NCBI GenBank assembly: GCA_013180625.2
Contig: SNVD02006085.1
Location: forward strand, 124,001-188,000
Source of the DNA: Boswellia sacra
Taxonomy: Eukaryota; Streptophyta; Magnoliopsida; Sapindales; Burseraceae
Reading direction: 5' to 3'
Length of the DNA: 64,000 bases
The notes beneath the pieces are model-generated. The model was not told where the DNA came from and did no database searches. It saw only the letters and a list, made by a program, of their open reading frames with translations. Positions 60,744 through 64,000 of the stretch are shown here, one piece after another. The position numbers and the translations under genes are program-made. The stretch's first letter is position 1. Each line of letters begins with the position of its first letter.

Positions 60744-62313
60744 CTGCATATGGTGTCTAAAGCTACCAGGTGTGTTAAAATGAAAGTAAATAGAAACAGA
60801 AAATTTTGAAAATTGAAAAGAGAAAGAGAGAGGCGGCTCTCTTCTTTGCTGTGTCAACTCCCGAGTTTTTTCCAAGCAAGTTGGGGTGGCTGTCAGGTTA
60901 GGCTTTCAACTTCATATTCACAAATTTCAAGTCCTTTTTAGTCTTTTCAATTTCCAGCCTACTCGGTTTTTTAAATAAAAATAAATTAAATATTTTTAAA
61001 AAAGTAATTAATCACTAAACTTTACACCCAATATATTCCTTCTTTTATCTGATCTCGTCACCGTTTTTTTTTCTAATTTAATTTTATTTAATTTTAAAAT
61101 TTCTAAAAAATTATCACAAATTGTTGGTAACATTTGCATAAAAGGAAATAAAGATTCGTCTCCGAGATTGTCTAGTATCAACTGTGATAGTTTTGGAGAC
61201 GTGGCGTAATATTAGTGGTCTGCATGCGACAGCTAGATTTTTATTAGATCTAATTTTCCTTTTTTTAAATTAAAACTAATTTGAAGGGATAAGATTCCCT
61301 ACACCCCGCTCCATTTGGTAGAGTGTTCAACCGGTTTACTTTGAAATCAAGTACCAACTTTTAACTATATTCGTAATTACAAAATATTTTTTTTACCATG
61401 ATATTATGATCAATTTAGGCAACACGATAATATAACTCAGAAAAATAATTTTTATTTATGCATCATCTTTGTTTTTAATCTAAATATTATTTTGTTCAAC
61501 AAACTGTGTATAAAAATTATTAATGCTTGACATCAAAATTTATAAGCATGTTTTCTTTACTTTTTCTAAGAAGAGCTTAGAAAACATTCAAATTGTTTTT
61601 TAACTAGGGAACATTTTAAGTGTTTTTTAATTAAAAATAATTGCAATCATCACTCTATTGCATATTAAATAGTAAGCTTTGAATAATAAATTTATCAAGT
61701 AATTTTTTAAAGCCTAAGTGAACATAAATAATGGAGCTTCTTGATTGTAATAAACTTTAATAATGGGTATGAGCACTTACACATAAAGAAATTAGCCGTT
61801 ATTTACTAAGTGCTTAATTGAAACTTTTTCTCTAAAAAAAAAAGAGACCTAGTGGTTGTTGATTATACACGCTTTTGAATATTGAACGAGGAAAAATGAG
61901 CAATTTTACTTTACAATATTTGATAAAGACATTTAATTAAACATTTTTCTGTGTTGTTGGGTCAATTAATTGTTTTATGGGTTTGATTTGAAGGAGTCGC
62001 AGCCTGCGAGTTGCCACGTCTACGCTTTTTTTCTAGAATCAAGGGCGTGAAAGAACGTCAAAGCTCAAAGTCAGAATAATTTACGGCCAACTCTGTCTCA
62101 AGTTATGATGATCTAACGGTTACAGTGATTTGACAGAAACAGAAATGTTGGAGGACACGTGGTAATCGGCAACGTGGGCCTCAAGTATCGAGGCCCAAAA
62201 CCCCAGAAACATCGTCTGGGGTTGCGACATTCAGGTGTTTCTTGTTCATCAAGTGTCTGGCTACAATCCTTCTGAAGGACCGGTGCAGCAATTGACTGTG
62301 TAAATGGATACAC

Positions 62314-62353
62314 CGTTGGATTAGGTTTTTTATTTTTAGCCTCTAATCCAACG
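62314..62353. repeat. Inverted repeat, 11-bp arms
   Basis: CGTTGGATTAG at 62314-62324 is the exact reverse complement of CTAATCCAACG at 62343-62353, with an 18-base T-rich spacer. Confidence 0.85.
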
Positions 62354-62390
62354 ACTGTCATTAAATGGTTGTTTGATGCAATTTTTACTT

Positions 62391-62411
62391 GCAACCGGTT
62401 ATTCCGGTTGC
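62391..62411. repeat. Inverted repeat, 8-bp arms
   Basis: GCAACCGG (62391-62398) and CCGGTTGC (62404-62411) form a perfect hairpin around a five-base loop. Another hairpin, GGGCCTC/GAGGCCC, lies at 62176-62196. Confidence 0.85.
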
Positions 62412-64000
62412 AGGTAAATTGATAACAGGAGGATTTACATATTTCTCCATTTGTCATCGCCCAATATCGACGGAGGCTGAGCACTACCAGTCTGCTGGCT
62501 CATCTGGTATTGGCGCAATCTTCCTGTTTGTAGCGTATTGTGGACATCTTGGTAGACGACGTCCAGAAGGGATTGTTTGATTGCAAGTTTAGTCGTCTGG
62601 AACATGTGGCTTAGCGGATCTATACCATAGCGGTGGGTTTTGTGGCCTAGGGTCTGAGGCATGGTATTTATGTATGGGTTTAGCGGCAGTGGCTTCAATT
62701 ATTCATCGAATGACCATCTATCAGCATAAAAGACGAAAATCGGTTTGTTGCTAAAGGAGTGGATAGTTCAGGTAAGAGGTTCGCATTTATGAACGTTGAG
62801 ATGTTTAATAAGCATGCAAATAGTTAGATCCATACCATTTGCATGCAGTCCTGATAGCAAAGCTATGGTATAAAAGGATTATCTGAAAGCTATGCTATAA
62901 AAGTATTATCTGTAAATATAATGGAAATATCTTAAATTTTAATTAAAAAATATTTGTATTATTCTTATGCTTACATACTGTTATTTCTTTACAATAGTAA
63001 TGTGGTTTTAATGCTAAAAATATTAGCTCAATTTTGATATTCTGGCATGTGCAACAATTTGAAGGTATATTGTTTGAAATTGTATAATTAAACTACGAAG
63101 CATATTCTTTGAAATTGCATAATTAAAAAACGAAGCATGCACTAAATTGTATTGTAATCGATCCATAATTGTTGAACTTCCTGAAGGAATGTTATATATA
63201 ATTGGGATGCGAGCATTTGTTTTGCTCCATCATTCCCGACAGTGTAATTATGCTTTTTGTTAGTGAACTTTGATTATAGTTATGTATGAAACCTTGGGTG
63301 ATGGACTGCATGTACATGTGTGTTGGTGGTAATTACAAGGAATTTCGTAATAATATTTGATACATGTACATATGAAATCTTTGTTATTGGAAATTGGTAA
63401 GCCGACGGAGTTCATTAGAACAAAATGCGATGATATAATGGACATGAGCAATCCAATGTTTTACCTCAGCAGGTTAATTAAATTACGTGTAGGTAAAGGC
63501 TTGTATGACGAGCTTTTCTGTCCGTTTGCACGGTTGTGTTGGTTGCAACAATGAGAACCTTTATGACTTGTCATGATGCAGCATAAGCATATGATTCTGC
63601 TGACAAAAGCATTTCAATCGATTGACTTGTCTGTTTTGTATTTATTAAATTATTGAGAATGAAGCCGGTGTCACAAAGGTCATGGTTGTCTGTCCAGTTC
63701 TTGCTGATCATAACAATGTTTAACATCAGAGGTAAATTTGTTGTATGTATGCATGACACATGTGAGTTATATGTATGTATATACATGTGGCTTAAGTGTT
63801 GGACTACAAAAATTTCATGAGCAGCGCCTTTTCTGTATAGGAATATTACATAATGATGAAGCATGACAAATAGGAATGTATTATGCAGGTGCTTCTGTGG
63901 TTTTAATCACAAAATTATGCCAATGTATATCAGTTGGAACAAATGTGGCATATCAAAGGGTTCAGTCATAGAGTAGGGTAGGGGTTTGAAATCATTTATT

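Larger units (their letters stand above)
60871..64000. other. Intergenic DNA, right end of window
   Basis: AT-rich DNA to about 62000, then a less AT-rich segment (62030-62720) with several small perfect hairpins and two short minus-strand frames that resemble no family I know. The last 1.3 kb shows no supported gene. Part of 62100-64000 may be an unrecognised mobile element. Confidence 0.4.

Noticed and set aside
62113..62698. Minus-strand frames of 123 and 87 codons as genes
   Set aside because: The two frames overlap each other, match no known family and have no clear splice context. The region is more likely intergenic or mobile-element DNA.

Overview
This is eukaryotic nuclear DNA from a dicot plant. 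The genes have many short GT-AG introns, AT-rich introns and intergenic DNA, and plant-only families: a LOB-domain factor, a BRUTUS-like hemerythrin/CHY/RING E3 ligase, a nodulin-like MFS transporter and a PPR-SMR protein. A woody rosid (Citrus-like) is a reasonable guess, but the sequence does not name the species.

Layout. (1) 1-1357, minus: first exon and start of the second exon of a nodulin-like MFS gene that runs off the left edge. (2) 1748-1919, minus: a tRNA-Arg(ACG) gene and a 3'-half copy of it. (3) 2084-11120: a 9.0 kb hAT transposon with an exact 8-bp target-site duplication. It carries a dead transposase plus exon pieces of two unrelated host genes, FCF2 and a chloroplast-envelope quinone-oxidoreductase homologue. 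(4) 13543-21643, plus: a complete 12-exon BRUTUS-like gene. (5) 21644-25451: intergenic DNA with three related MITE-like repeats and a SINE. (6) 25452-26466, minus: a two-exon LOB-domain gene of the LBD22/LBD27 type. (7) 26467-47602: repeat-rich accessory DNA. It holds another MITE, a broken transposon-type gene split by a second hAT element (30937-36330), an array of roughly 400-500 bp repeats and a strictly phased 66-bp array. (8) 47603-54532, minus: a 15-exon ubiquitin-hydrolase-related gene (DUF627/DUF629/USP fold). (9) 56174-58744, minus: a PPR-SMR gene with a long 5'-UTR intron. (10) 60871-64000: intergenic DNA with small hairpins and no recognisable gene.

The five host genes do not form a pathway. 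Their order recalls two Arabidopsis neighbourhoods as I remember them: At1g74750-At1g74780 (PPR, BTSL1, nodulin-like; also At1g18900/At1g18910) and At3g47870-At3g47890 (LBD27, UCH-related). Here these are interleaved, as expected if an ancestral segment was duplicated and fractionated in the Arabidopsis lineage. The most unusual content lies in the mobile DNA: a gene-capturing hAT element, a hAT inserted into another element's open reading frame, and the phased 66-bp array.

Exon borders come from reading frames, GT-AG sites and family knowledge. No alignment or transcript evidence was available.
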